A stretch of 64,000 nt of DNA from Caulobacter radicis (GTDB lineage: Bacteria; Pseudomonadota; Alphaproteobacteria; Caulobacterales; Caulobacteraceae), in NCBI RefSeq assembly GCF_003094615.1, contig NZ_QDKO01000020.1, positions 62,001 to 126,000 of the forward strand, given 5' to 3'. The translations under genes and the position numbers were made by a program. Below the pieces are notes generated by a model. It was given only the letters and a program-made list of their open reading frames with translations. It made no database searches and was not told the origin of the DNA. Shown piece by piece: positions 16,220 to 25,197 of the stretch (position 1 is the first letter of the stretch; every line of letters begins with the position of its first letter).

Positions 16220-17383
16220 ATGTACGATTCCGAAGCCTCCGCCGACGCCTCTTCCTCCCAGGAAGCCCAAGCCGCCGCCAAGGCCAAGGCCGCCGCCGGC
16301 GCCAAGCGCAAGAAGCTGTTCCTCGGCCTGGCCGCCGTCGTCCTGATCGCCGGCGCCGGCTATGGCGCCTACTACGCCCTCGTCGGCTCGCACCATGTCG
16401 AGACCGACAACGCCTATGTCGGCGCCGACGTCGCCCAGGTGACCCCGCTGGTCGGCGGCCCGGTGCGCAGCGTCGCGGTCCATGACACCCAGGTGGTCAA
16501 GGCCGGCGACGTGCTGGTCGTGCTCGACGACAGCGACGCCCGCATCGCCCTGGCCTCGGCTCAAGCCGACCTGGCCCGCGCCGAGCGCCGGGTGCGCGGC
16601 TATCTGGCCACCGACCAGAGCCTGTCGGCCCAGATCGCCGCCCGCGACGCCGACCAGGCCCGCGCCGCCGCCAGCCTGACCTCGGCCCAGGCCGACCTTG
16701 AGCGCGCCCGCATCGACCTGGATCGCCGCAAGGCCCTGGCCGCCACCGGCGCCGTCTCGGGCGACGAGCTGACCCGCGCCCAGAACGCCTTCGCCAACGC
16801 CCAGGCCGCCTTCGCCTCGGCCAAGGCCTCTCAAGCTCAAGCCCAGGCCAACCGCGCCGCCGCCGCCGGCTCGCTGGCCGCCAACGCCGTGCTGACCGAC
16901 GGGACCACCGTAGACACCAACCCCGAAGTCGCCGCCGCCCGCGCCAAGTTCGAGCAGGCCCAGCTGGACCTGTCGCGCACCGTCATCCGCGCGCCGATCG
17001 ACGGCGTCGTGGCCAAGCGCGCCGTCCAGATCGGCCAGCGGGTCGCCGCCGGCACGCCGGTCATGCAGGTGGTTCCGATCGCCGCGGCCTATGTCGACGC
17101 CAACTTCAAGGAAGGCCAGCTGCGCAAGGTCAAGATCGGCCAGCCGGTCGAGCTGACCGCCGACCTCTACGGAAACTCGGTGAAGTACCACGGCAAGGTC
17201 GCCGGCCTGTCGGGCGGCACCGGCGCGGCCTTTGCGCTGATCCCGGCCCAGAACGCCACCGGCAACTGGATCAAGGTCGTGCAGCGCCTGCCGGTGCGCG
17301 TCGCCATCGATCCGGCCGACCTTAAGGCCCATCCGCTGCGCGTCGGCCTTTCGATGAAGGCCACGATCAACACCCGCGACTGA
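16220..17383 (+). CDS. HlyD/EmrA-family membrane fusion protein
   Basis: A 387-aa protein. Residues 1-28 are a cytoplasmic tail rich in Ala and Lys, residues ~31-53 a single membrane helix (LFLGLAAVVLIAGAGYGAYY), then a biotinyl-lipoyl half (VETDNAYVGADVAQVTPLVG), a long coiled-coil hairpin of Ala/Gln-rich heptads (residues ~105-215), the second lipoyl half (VIRAPIDGVVAKRAVQIGQ) and a beta-barrel domain (VDANFKEGQLRKVKIGQP). This is the standard EmrA layout. It bridges the inner-membrane MFS transporter to the NodT duct. Confidence 0.93.
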   Translation: MYDSEASADASSSQEAQAAAKAKAAAGAKRKKLFLGLAAVVLIAGAGYGAYYALVGSHHVETDNAYVGADVAQVTPLVGGPVRSVAVHDTQVVKAGDVLVVLDDSDARIALASAQADLARAERRVRGYLATDQSLSAQIAARDADQARAAASLTSAQADLERARIDLDRRKALAATGAVSGDELTRAQNAFANAQAAFASAKASQAQAQANRAAAAGSLAANAVLTDGTTVDTNPEVAAARAKFEQAQLDLSRTVIRAPIDGVVAKRAVQIGQRVAAGTPVMQVVPIAAAYVDANFKEGQLRKVKIGQPVELTADLYGNSVKYHGKVAGLSGGTGAAFALIPAQNATGNWIKVVQRLPVRVAIDPADLKAHPLRVGLSMKATINTRD

Positions 17384-17406
17384 ACCCGAGCAGCAAGGAG
17401 GCCGTC

Positions 17407-18960
17407 ATGGCCAGCGCTCAAGCCGTCCCCGCAAGGGCGGCGTCCGAACCCGCGCCGCTGAGCGGGCCGGCGATGATCTTCGCCGGCCTGATCCTGGCCG
17501 CCGCCAACTTCCTGGTGGTGCTCGACACCACCATCGCCAACGTCTCGGTGTCGAACATCGCCGGCGCCCTGGGCGTCTCGCCCAGCCAGGGCACGTGGGT
17601 GATCACCTCCTATGCCGTGGCCGAGGCCGTGGTCGTGCCGCTGACCGGCTGGCTCTCGGCCCGCTTCGGCGCGGTCAGGGTGTTCGTCTTCGGCATGATC
17701 GGGTTCGGGATCTTCTCGTTCCTGTGCGGCCTTGCGCCGTCTCTGGGCCTGCTGGTGCTGTTCCGCATCCTGCAGGGCGCCTGCGGCGGTCCGCTGATGC
17801 CGCTGTCCCAGACCCTCTTGCTACGCGTCTTCCCCAAGGAGAAGGCCGCGGCCGCCACGGGCCTGTGGGCCATGACCACCCTGATCGCCCCGATCCTCGG
17901 GCCGATCCTGGGCGGGGCGCTGTGCGACAGCGTCGGCTGGGCCTTCATCTTCTGGATCAACGTGCCGATCGCCATCGCCTGCGCCTGGTTCGCCTGGAAC
18001 CTGCTGAAGGGCCACGAGACGCCTCTTGCCAAGGCGAAGGTCGACCTGGTGGGCCTTGGCCTGCTGGTCGTCTGGGTCGGCGCGCTGCAGATCATGCTGG
18101 ATCTGGGCAAGGAGCACGACTGGTTCGCCTCGCCGATGATCATCGGCCTGGCCATCGTCGCGGCCGTGGGCTTCGCGGCCTTCCTGATCTGGGAGCTGAC
18201 CGCGGAGAACCCGATCGTCGACCTGAGGGTTTTCCGGCACCGGGGCTACACCGCCGCCGTCATAACCCTCAGCGTGGCCTTCGGGGCGTTCTTCGGGATC
18301 AATGTGCTCAACCCGCTCTGGCTGCAGCAGAACATGGGCTACACGGCCACCTGGGCGGGCTACGTCTCGGCCCTGCTGGGCGTCACGGCCGTCATGGTCG
18401 CGCCGCTGGCGGCCGGCATGTCGGCCAAGTTCGACGCCCGCAAGCTGGTGTTCCTGGGCCTGATCTGGATGGCGGTGATGACCTTCTTCCGGGCCCAGGC
18501 CAACCAGCAGATGGGCTATTTCGACATCGCCCACTGGCTGCTGTTCCAGGGCTTCGGCATGCCGTTCTTCTTCGTCCCCGTGACCGCCCTGGCGCTCGCC
18601 AGCGTCAGGGTCGAGGAGACCGCCAGCGCCGCGGGCCTGATGAACTTCTGCCGCACGCTGTCGGGGGCGTTCGCGACCTCGGTGGTGACCACGGTCTGGG
18701 CCGACGGCGCCAGCCGCAACCACAACGAACTGTCGGGCGTGCTGAACGGCGCGCAGGGCACGATGGACCAGCTGAAAGGCTTAGGGATGAGCGCCGACCA
18801 GGCGCGCGGCACGCTGGACAACATGGTCCAGAGCCAGGGCGTGATGCTGGCCACCAACCAGGTGTTCATGGCCATGGCCGTGCTCTTCGTGGTGGCCGCG
18901 ACGATCGTCTGGCTGGCCCCCAAGCCGACGCGCGTCGCCGATACGTCGGCGGTGCACTGA
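17407..18960 (+). CDS. EmrB/QacA-type MFS drug exporter (DHA2, 14 TM)
   Basis: A 517-aa inner-membrane protein with about 14 predicted helices. The first helix holds the DHA2 signature LDTTIANVSVSNIAGALG. Motif C of drug antiporters appears as LIAPILGPILGGAL. FRILQGACGGPLMPLSQTLL is the typical TM4 region. A ribosome-binding site (AAGGAGG) lies at 17395-17401. It exports hydrophobic compounds by proton antiport through the EmrA-like and NodT-like partners encoded just upstream. It is the last gene of the operon; the repeat block at 19001-19186 follows its stop. Confidence 0.93.
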   Translation: MASAQAVPARAASEPAPLSGPAMIFAGLILAAANFLVVLDTTIANVSVSNIAGALGVSPSQGTWVITSYAVAEAVVVPLTGWLSARFGAVRVFVFGMIGFGIFSFLCGLAPSLGLLVLFRILQGACGGPLMPLSQTLLLRVFPKEKAAAATGLWAMTTLIAPILGPILGGALCDSVGWAFIFWINVPIAIACAWFAWNLLKGHETPLAKAKVDLVGLGLLVVWVGALQIMLDLGKEHDWFASPMIIGLAIVAAVGFAAFLIWELTAENPIVDLRVFRHRGYTAAVITLSVAFGAFFGINVLNPLWLQQNMGYTATWAGYVSALLGVTAVMVAPLAAGMSAKFDARKLVFLGLIWMAVMTFFRAQANQQMGYFDIAHWLLFQGFGMPFFFVPVTALALASVRVEETASAAGLMNFCRTLSGAFATSVVTTVWADGASRNHNELSGVLNGAQGTMDQLKGLGMSADQARGTLDNMVQSQGVMLATNQVFMAMAVLFVVAATIVWLAPKPTRVADTSAVH

Positions 18961-19000
18961 CGCAGGTGGGGAGCGGCGAAGGCTGCTCCCCTCCTTATTG

Positions 19001-19186
19001 CCCCCTCTCTCTTAGAGAGAGGGAGGGGCCCATCGCGAAGCGGTGGGAGGGTGAGTGGTTACACCCTCAACCGGCGTGCCGGCACATCGCTCGCGACAGA
19101 ACCAAGATCGTCCAAGGGCTTCGCCTACCCACTCACCCTCCCACGCCTACGGCGCGGGCCCCTCCCTCTCTCCATGGGAGAGGGGT
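19001..19186. repeat. Inverted intergenic repeat block (CCCTCTCTC / GAGAGAGGG family)
   Basis: The left end (CCCTCTCTCTTAGAGAGAGG followed by a GGTGGGAGGGTGAGTGG segment) is mirrored at the right end (CCACTCACCCTCCCACGCC, then CCCTCCCTCTC and GAGAGGGG). It separates the convergent emrB-like and phosphatase genes and fills nearly the whole 243-nt gap. A short related hairpin is at 56526-56546. Confidence 0.8.
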
Positions 19187-19203
19187 TCGGTGTCAGCTTC
19201 CCC

Positions 19204-20469
19204 TTAGCGCGCCACCGCACCCTTCACCACCGTCGCAAACCGGTCGATCGGACAGTCGAAGCTCGCCTCGCTGCACCCCGGCACGAAGATCGGCGAGGCA
19301 GAAGGCGGCGCGGCCAGGGTCAGGGGCTTCTTCTCGCGGAGCTGCGACAGGCTTTGCACGGCGTAGCGCACGCGGATCACCCGCGCGCCGTCGGCCCGCT
19401 TCCAGCGTTCGAAGACGAGGTTGCCGCCCGGCGCGATCTGGTTCGGCTGATAGCCCGGCGCGACCCACTCCATGCCCAGCAGGCCGCCCAGCATGGCCAG
19501 GGTGCCGTCATGGCCGACGATCACCACCATCTTGGTGCCCGGACCGCCGATGGCGTCCTTGCCAGGCTTGGCCTCCAGCGTGGCCAGGATCTTCGAGGCC
19601 AGATGCCCCGCGCCCGTTCGCGCGACTTCATGCGAGCGCAGGCGCAGGTCGAACTCGGCCTGGTGCAGCGGGAAGACCCTGAGCAGCGCCGCCTCGTCGA
19701 GGCCCTTCCACCCCTCCCCCGCGAAGTCATGCCCGTCGGCCCAGGCCATCAGCATGCTTTCGGTGATCCCCGAGGCGAAGGCTTCGGGCCCCGAGATGCC
19801 GACCGTCTCGTCGGCGTCGTCAAGAAAGGCGGCCGGCTCGTCATAGACGCGGCGCTTGCCCGGCGCCTTCGGGCACGGGGCGGCGTCGCACTGCATCAGC
19901 AGCTCGTCGAGGTTGGCGATGGCGTCGGCATGACCGGCGCTCCAGGCGCCCAGATTGCCGCCCACCCGCCCGGCGACCGAGGCGCGGGCCAGGGCCAGGT
20001 CCGGCTTGGCCACGCCGGCCTTCACCGGCTCGAACAGCGGATCGGCCTTGCCCTCGCCCACCGTGTGGACGTCGATGGCGCAGCCGGGCGACAGCCCCTC
20101 GCCCATCGCCTTGGCCGTGGCGATCGTGCGCTGGGTGACGTTGGCCCAGTAGTAGACCTGCCCGCAATCGGCGCCGGCCAGCAGCCCCTGCCTGGCGTAG
20201 AGCTCGCGGTAATAGACGCCGAACAGGGTCGACAGCGTCCCGCCGTTGGCCGTCAGGTGGCCCGGCGGGACCGAGAAACGCGGCCACGGACGCGCGGTGG
20301 CCGTCTCCAGGCGCTCGGGGCTCGACATCGCCGCGCGCACGCCGTGCCGGCTGAGGATCACCACCTTCTCCAGGGTCTCGCCGGACGCCTGGGCGGCGGC
20401 GGGTGCGGCGGCCGGCGCGGCGATGAAGGCGGCCAGGGCGAAGGCTGAAAGGCGGGCAAGTAGACGCAT
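19204..20469 (-). CDS. Histidine acid phosphatase (phytase / glucose-1-phosphatase type)
   Basis: A 421-aa protein. The ATG at 20469 was chosen because a 27-residue signal peptide (to AAAQ) follows directly, with GGGAG upstream. The active-site motif reads SRHGVRAAM (Arg41, His42, Arg45) in place of the usual RHGxRxP, with Ala at the Pro position. The second catalytic motif is GHDGTLAML (HD). The periplasmic family removes phosphate from phytate, glucose-1-phosphate or other esters. It lies downstream of a fecI-fecR-TBDR set on the same strand, suggesting that the receptor imports an organophosphate which this enzyme dephosphorylates in the periplasm. A terminator-like hairpin ends only 17 nt before its start codon. 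Confidence 0.88.
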   Translation of the reverse strand: MRLLARLSAFALAAFIAAPAAAPAAAQASGETLEKVVILSRHGVRAAMSSPERLETATARPWPRFSVPPGHLTANGGTLSTLFGVYYRELYARQGLLAGADCGQVYYWANVTQRTIATAKAMGEGLSPGCAIDVHTVGEGKADPLFEPVKAGVAKPDLALARASVAGRVGGNLGAWSAGHADAIANLDELLMQCDAAPCPKAPGKRRVYDEPAAFLDDADETVGISGPEAFASGITESMLMAWADGHDFAGEGWKGLDEAALLRVFPLHQAEFDLRLRSHEVARTGAGHLASKILATLEAKPGKDAIGGPGTKMVVIVGHDGTLAMLGGLLGMEWVAPGYQPNQIAPGGNLVFERWKRADGARVIRVRYAVQSLSQLREKKPLTLAAPPSASPIFVPGCSEASFDCPIDRFATVVKGAVAR

Positions 20470-20485
20470 CGAAACTCCCGAAAAC

Positions 20486-20520
20486 GAAAAAGCGGCCCGC
20501 GCGGCGGAATCGCGCGGGCC
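20486..20520 (-). terminator. Terminator or attenuator hairpin directly upstream of the phosphatase gene
   Basis: On the minus strand GGCCCGCGC (20520-20512) pairs with GCGCGGGCC (20502-20494) and is followed by GC and then TTTTTCGTTTTC. It has the form of a rho-independent terminator for the TBDR transcript, but its tail reaches almost to the phosphatase ribosome-binding site, so it may set how much read-through reaches that gene. Confidence 0.7.
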
Positions 20521-20573
20521 AGTCGAGGGGATCGGATCACGGGGGGTCAAGCAGAGGCCCCCGCTGGAACAAG

Positions 20574-20639
20574 AGATCGCCGTCGCGGCCGCCCAGCTGT
20601 GCAGACGGCCGCGACGATGCTCCGCAAACGGAGCGATCT
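20574..20639 (-). other. Predicted three-way-junction RNA fold after the TBDR stop codon
   Basis: An outer stem (AGATCGC 20574-20580 with GCGATCT 20633-20639) encloses two hairpins: CGTCGCGGCCG (20581-20591) with CGGCCGCGACG (20606-20616), 11 bp, and GCTCCG-CAAA-CGGAGC (20619-20634, sharing two bases with the outer stem). It begins 6 nt after the TBDR stop. No T-run follows. Confidence 0.6.
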
Positions 20640-20644
20640 GGGCG

Positions 20645-23548
20645 TTAGAACTTGGCCCGCAGGCCGAAGCTGACGGTGCGGCCGTAGTGGGTGTAGCCGC
20701 CGAACCAGCCGCCCTTCACGAACTGCCACTGGGCGGCGTCGGTCAGGTTCTGGCCTTCGAGGGCCGCGGTGATGTTGTCGGTGATCTTGTAGCTGACGCT
20801 GGCGTCCAGCGAGCCGAAGGCCTTGTCGTTAAGGGCCGACAGGCCGGCGCCGCCGACGTCCTGCAGCACGTCGTCCACCCAGCTGTAGGCGGCGCGGGCG
20901 GCGAAGCGGTCCTTCTCGTAGAAGCCGGTGATGTTGAAGCTGTTCTTGGCCACGTTGACCATCGCGTCCGTCAGGGTCGGCGAGTAGGTCGCTTCGGTGT
21001 CGGTGTAGGTGTAGTTGGCCAGGAAGCCGAGGCCGTCGAACGGCGCCGGCAGGTTCTTGAACAGGTGCTGGTAGGCCAGCTCCACGCCCTTGATGCTGGC
21101 CTGCCCGCCATTGGTCGGCGAGGTCAGCTGGTAGGTCTGGCCGTCGACCACGATGTTGGTCTTCTGGCTGTAAACGAAGGTGGTGATGTCCTTGTAGAAG
21201 GCGCCGGCCACCAGGGCGCTGCCCGGGGCGAAGTACCATTCCAGGGTGGCGTCGTACTGCCAGGCCTCGAACGGCTGCAGCTGCGGATTGCCGCCCACCG
21301 CCGTCAGCACCGTGCCCGACGAGTTCAGCGTCAGGCGCGGGGCGAGATCCGCCAGCGACGGACGGGTGATCACCTTGGCCGCCGCGAAGCGGGCCTGCAG
21401 GGTGTCGGTGATGTCCATGGCGAAGTTCAGCGTCGGCAGGACGTCGGTATAGGTCTTCTCGTAGCGGACCGGGATGGCGGCGCTGCCGGTGTCGGCGTGG
21501 CCGGCCGAGACCTGCTTGGTCTGGGCGACGCGGACGCCCAGCTGGCCCCGCAGCGGACGGCCGAACACTTCGGTGTCCATGTCGGTCAGGCCGTAGCCGG
21601 CCAGGATCTCTTCCGACACGAAGTAGGAGTTACGCTGGTCGGCGCGGGCGGTGCCCTTCTGGGTCTTGTCGGCCAGGGCCCAGAACTTCTCCGGATCGGG
21701 CATCACCCAGGTGCGCGGCAGGTTTCCGCCCACCTGGCCCAGGAAGTCGCCGGCCGGGAAGGCCTCGAAATAGCTGGCGTCGAAATACTTGTTGGCCAGG
21801 TTGGTGGTGAAGTTGATGTCGGCGCGATTGTAGCTGCGCTCACGCTCGCGGAACTTCACGCCGAAGGCCACGCGCGTGAACGGACCCCACTGCACCGGCC
21901 GCTCGGCGTCGGCCTGGATGGCCTTTTCCAGGTCCAGCGAGTCGTTGGTGCGCCACTCGATGCGGCGGAACGGCAGCAGCGACGGGTTCGACAGGTTCGC
22001 CGTGGCCAGGGTGACGCTGGGCAGCACGTCGTCGTCGACCTTGGTCATGTTGAAGGTCGTCTGGCCGATGGCGCCCAGCAGGCGGGTGCGGGTGATCGGC
22101 TTGGAGGTCTCGCTGTAGGCGCGGGCGTAGGCGGCGTCGCCCGAGAAGGTCCATTCGCCGATCCGCTGCTTGCCGTTGACGGCCAGCATCAGGTTGTCGT
22201 GGGCCAGGTCGCTGACCTCGCGGCCGATCTGGCTGGTCGAGGTGACCGTGCCGCCGACCAGCGTGCCGTCGCGCACCACCAGCGAGCCCGGCACCAGGGT
22301 CGAGGCCGTCTGGTCGACCGAATAGGTCAGCTCGTCATAGTGGTCGTCGAGGTGGGTGTAGCTGGCGTCGAAGGTGATCTCGGTGGCGTCGGTCGGACGG
22401 TACTGGGCCGAGAACACCAGGCCCTTGCGCTCGCGGTCCTCGCGCTCCAGCGTCGGGCGGATGGCGGTCGGATAGAGGTTGATCCCCTGGGCGGCCAGGC
22501 TCCTGCCCAGGGTGGTCGAGGGGTCGGCATAGCTCCAGCTGACGCCGGTGACGCGGTCCTGGCGCAGGGTGCGCTGGTCGTAGACGAGCGCCAGCAGCGC
22601 GCCGAAGCTCTTGTCTTCATTGACCCAGCTGAGCAGGCCCGACACGCGCGGATCGGTGGCGCCGGCCAACTCAGGATGGCTGGCGGTGGCCGAGGCGGCG
22701 ATGGTGTTCTTGCCCAGGGTCAGGGGGCGAAAGGTCTTGATGTCGACCACGCCGCCGATAGCGCCTTCGTCCAGCGAGGCCAGCGGAGTCTTGCCGACCT
22801 CGACGCCGGCGACCAGCTCGGACGGCAGGGTGTCGAAGCGGAACTGGCGGCCGCTCTGGCCGCTGTCGCGCATGTTCTCGTTCACCGCGGCGCTGCGGCC
22901 GTTCAGGGTGACGATCTGGAAGTTGGGGCCCAGGCCCCGGACGCGGACGAACAGGCCCTCGCCCCGGTCGCGGGTGATGGCGACGCCCGGCACCCGCTGC
23001 AGGGCTTCGGCGATGTTGTTGGACGGGAACTTGCCGATGTCCTCGGCCGAGATGGCGTCGACGACGTTGGCGGCCTTGCGCTTGTCGGCGAGAGCCCGGG
23101 CCAGCGAATTGGCGAAGCCGCCGGTGACGACGATCTCCTCGACCGTGGCGCTATCGTCGGCGGCCGGCTCGGCGACGGCGACGGGCGCGGCGGCTTCGGC
23201 CCGACGGGCGGGGGCCGGGGCGGTCGAGATCTTCTGGGCGGCGGGGCGCAGCACGGCCGCGCCGCCGTTGCGCACATAGGTCAGGCCGGTGCCGCGCAGC
23301 AACTGGGCAAGACCCGTCTCGGCGTCGAGCTCGCCGCGCACGCCGGGGGTGCGCTTGCCGGCCAGCAGGGCCGGATCGGCCAGGACCTGCAGGCCCGTGG
23401 CGCGCGAGAAGGCCGGAAGAGCCGTGGCCAGGTCGCCGGCCGGAATGGCCAGGGCGGGCTTGGGCGCCGGAGCGGCCATCGCCGTCGTCGCCGACATCAG
23501 GACCGCGGCCGAGGCCGTGCTCCACAGGGTCCAGGTCTTGAAGGTCAT
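20645..23548 (-). CDS. TonB-dependent receptor with N-terminal STN signalling domain
   Basis: A 967-aa protein. Signal peptide to about residue 25 (AMA-AP), then an STN (secretin/TonB short N-terminal) domain at residues ~35-105 (ALPAFSRATGLQVLADPALL), the domain by which FecA-type receptors contact FecR. A TonB box region (VEEIVVTGGFANSLARAL), a plug (VVDAISAEDIGKFPSNNIAE, VFVRVRGLGPNFQ-like) and a long barrel ending FGLRAKF follow. The plug type matches the large Caulobacter/Xanthomonas nutrient receptors rather than classical siderophore receptors. It sits downstream of fecI and fecR on the same strand, so its own synthesis is expected to respond to its ligand. The phosphatase after it hints at a phosphorylated substrate such as phytate. 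Confidence 0.93.
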   Translation of the reverse strand: MTFKTWTLWSTASAAVLMSATTAMAAPAPKPALAIPAGDLATALPAFSRATGLQVLADPALLAGKRTPGVRGELDAETGLAQLLRGTGLTYVRNGGAAVLRPAAQKISTAPAPARRAEAAAPVAVAEPAADDSATVEEIVVTGGFANSLARALADKRKAANVVDAISAEDIGKFPSNNIAEALQRVPGVAITRDRGEGLFVRVRGLGPNFQIVTLNGRSAAVNENMRDSGQSGRQFRFDTLPSELVAGVEVGKTPLASLDEGAIGGVVDIKTFRPLTLGKNTIAASATASHPELAGATDPRVSGLLSWVNEDKSFGALLALVYDQRTLRQDRVTGVSWSYADPSTTLGRSLAAQGINLYPTAIRPTLEREDRERKGLVFSAQYRPTDATEITFDASYTHLDDHYDELTYSVDQTASTLVPGSLVVRDGTLVGGTVTSTSQIGREVSDLAHDNLMLAVNGKQRIGEWTFSGDAAYARAYSETSKPITRTRLLGAIGQTTFNMTKVDDDVLPSVTLATANLSNPSLLPFRRIEWRTNDSLDLEKAIQADAERPVQWGPFTRVAFGVKFRERERSYNRADINFTTNLANKYFDASYFEAFPAGDFLGQVGGNLPRTWVMPDPEKFWALADKTQKGTARADQRNSYFVSEEILAGYGLTDMDTEVFGRPLRGQLGVRVAQTKQVSAGHADTGSAAIPVRYEKTYTDVLPTLNFAMDITDTLQARFAAAKVITRPSLADLAPRLTLNSSGTVLTAVGGNPQLQPFEAWQYDATLEWYFAPGSALVAGAFYKDITTFVYSQKTNIVVDGQTYQLTSPTNGGQASIKGVELAYQHLFKNLPAPFDGLGFLANYTYTDTEATYSPTLTDAMVNVAKNSFNITGFYEKDRFAARAAYSWVDDVLQDVGGAGLSALNDKAFGSLDASVSYKITDNITAALEGQNLTDAAQWQFVKGGWFGGYTHYGRTVSFGLRAKF

Positions 23549-23658
23549 CTTACTATCCCCGAATGCGCGGCGTCAGGCCGGCTTCGGCGGGGAAGACGCC
23601 GCCGCGCCCCCATTCAGGACAGGGATTTTTGTGAAGTTTCGGCGACGGCCGGCGACCG

Positions 23659-24597
23659 TCACCGGCTGATCACCAGGCCGCCCTGCCCCTCGCGCACCTC
23701 GAAGCCGTGGACCAAGGCCAGGTTGCGGACCAGGGCCGCCGGCTCGTCCAGGCGGAAGCGGCCGGCCACCCGCTGACGCGCCAGCTCCGGATCGGCGATG
23801 ACGATGCGGCGCTCGGAAGCGCGGTTCACGCGCTCGACCAGCCGGCCCAGGGTGACGCCGTCGGTCTCCAGCCAGCCCGAACGCCAGTCGTCGGCCAGGG
23901 GATCGAAGGACCGGACCTTCGACAGCCTCCCCTCGGTGGCGAAGGCGCGCTGGCCGGGCGTCAGGTCGGCGGTGCGACGGATCAGACCATCGGGCGCCAG
24001 GCGCACCCGGCCACGATGCACCGACAGCTCCAGCCGCTCGGGACCACGCTCGTCGCTGACCTCCAGATCGAAGGCCGTGCCCAGCACGCGGGCCGAACCG
24101 GCGGCGGTCCTGACGGTAAACGGCCGCGCCTCGTCATGGGCGACGTCGAAGAAGGCCTCGCCCCGGCTGAGCGCCACCTCGCGGCGGCCTGTGCCCAGGC
24201 GCACCTCCAGGTGGGTGTCGCCGTCGAGCACGACCTTGGTCCCATCCTCCAGAACGACGGCGCGGTGCTCGCCCCGCGCGGTCTCGAAGGCCGTGGGCGT
24301 CACGGTCATAAGCTGAAGTTGCGGCCAGGCCAGCGCCACGGCCAGGCCGCAGGCCAGCACGCCGCCGGCCAGGGCCGCGATCGGTCCCGCCTGGCGTCGC
24401 CTGGCCAGCCGGCGCTGCTCGCTGAGCTTCATGGCCTCGGTCAGGGCGCTGTCCTGGTTGACGCCCCAGACCTGGTCGAAGGCCTGCGCATTGGCCGGGT
24501 CGTCCGACTTCCAGGCCTCGAAGCCGGCCTCGTCGTGGAAGGCCGGGTCCATCCGGCGGGCGGCCCACAGGGCGGCGGTGCGGCGGGCGCGGCTCAT
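23659..24597 (-). CDS. fecR: FecR-family anti-sigma / signal transducer
   Basis: A 312-aa protein. The N-terminal DUF4880 anti-sigma segment (residues ~5-50, AALWAARRMDPAFHDEAGFE) is followed by one membrane helix (residues ~70-91, GPIAALAGGVLACGLAVALA) and a periplasmic FecR domain (TARGEHRAVVLEDGTKVVLD, then GEAFFDVAHDEARPFTV and ARVLGTAFDLEVSD), with a short STN-like C-terminal part. It relays receptor occupancy to the ECF sigma factor. Its start overlaps the fecI stop by 4 nt, so the two are translationally coupled. The gene 110 nt downstream is the STN-containing receptor expected to be its partner. Confidence 0.92.
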   Translation of the reverse strand: MSRARRTAALWAARRMDPAFHDEAGFEAWKSDDPANAQAFDQVWGVNQDSALTEAMKLSEQRRLARRRQAGPIAALAGGVLACGLAVALAWPQLQLMTVTPTAFETARGEHRAVVLEDGTKVVLDGDTHLEVRLGTGRREVALSRGEAFFDVAHDEARPFTVRTAAGSARVLGTAFDLEVSDERGPERLELSVHRGRVRLAPDGLIRRTADLTPGQRAFATEGRLSKVRSFDPLADDWRSGWLETDGVTLGRLVERVNRASERRIVIADPELARQRVAGRFRLDEPAALVRNLALVHGFEVREGQGGLVISR

Positions 24598-25100
24598 CGG
24601 CGGCCTCCGGCGGCGCGGCGCTCGGCCTTGGTCATCTCGCGATGCAGTTGCTCCAGGGCCCGCACCACGTGCTTCTCGACGGCGGCCTCGTTCATCGCCA
24701 GGGCGTGCGCGATCTCGCGCGTGGTCTGGCCGTGCAGGCGCCGGCGGATGAAGACGTCGCGACGCAGCGGCGGCATGGCGTCCAGCACCTTGCCGAACAC
24801 CTCGACCTTCTGGCGATGCATGAGGATCTGTTCCGGCGCCGGGGCTTGGCAGGGGATTTCGTCGTCCAGCATCTCGGTCGGCCGCCGCTTGCGGCTGCGG
24901 AAATGGTCGCGGACGAGGTTGAGGGCGATGCGATAGCCGAGCGCCGCCCGGTCGGCGACGGTGCGCGCCTTCTCGTAGGTCAAAAGGCGCGCGAAGGTTT
25001 CCTGCACCAGGTCGTCGGCGGCGGCCGGGTCACGGGTGCGGCGGACGATGAAGTGATAGAGCTCGTCGCGCTGGGCGCGCAGGGACGCCAGGTCGGTCAT
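24594..25100 (-). CDS. fecI: FecI-type ECF sigma factor
   Basis: A 168-aa protein with the two sigma domains of the ECF class: region 2 (LYHFIVRRTRDPAAADDLVQ, then ETFARLLTYEK) and region 4 (LDAMPPLRRDVFIRRRLHGQ, then TTREIAHALAMNEAAVEKHV). The PPLRRDVFIRRR segment and length match FecI/PvdS-type factors controlled by FecR. It should direct transcription of the STN-domain receptor gene at 20645-23548. It is separated by 97 nt from the GH30 gene upstream on the same strand; a GC-rich hairpin (25148-25157 with 25183-25192) lies in that gap. Confidence 0.93.
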   Translation of the reverse strand: MTDLASLRAQRDELYHFIVRRTRDPAAADDLVQETFARLLTYEKARTVADRAALGYRIALNLVRDHFRSRKRRPTEMLDDEIPCQAPAPEQILMHRQKVEVFGKVLDAMPPLRRDVFIRRRLHGQTTREIAHALAMNEAAVEKHVVRALEQLHREMTKAERRAAGGRR

Positions 25101-25197
25101 GACGCGTCAGGACGCGCCGGCGCAGGAGAAGCGGCCTTCGGGAGCATGGGGCGGCGGCTACCACGGCTTCGTGACAGTTCTTCCGCCGCCCCTGTCC

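Noticed and set aside
20246..23776. Plus-strand open frame of more than 1,100 codons opposite the STN-domain receptor
   Set aside because: Antisense to a full-length receptor with signal peptide, STN, plug and barrel motifs. Composition is typical of a shadow frame.
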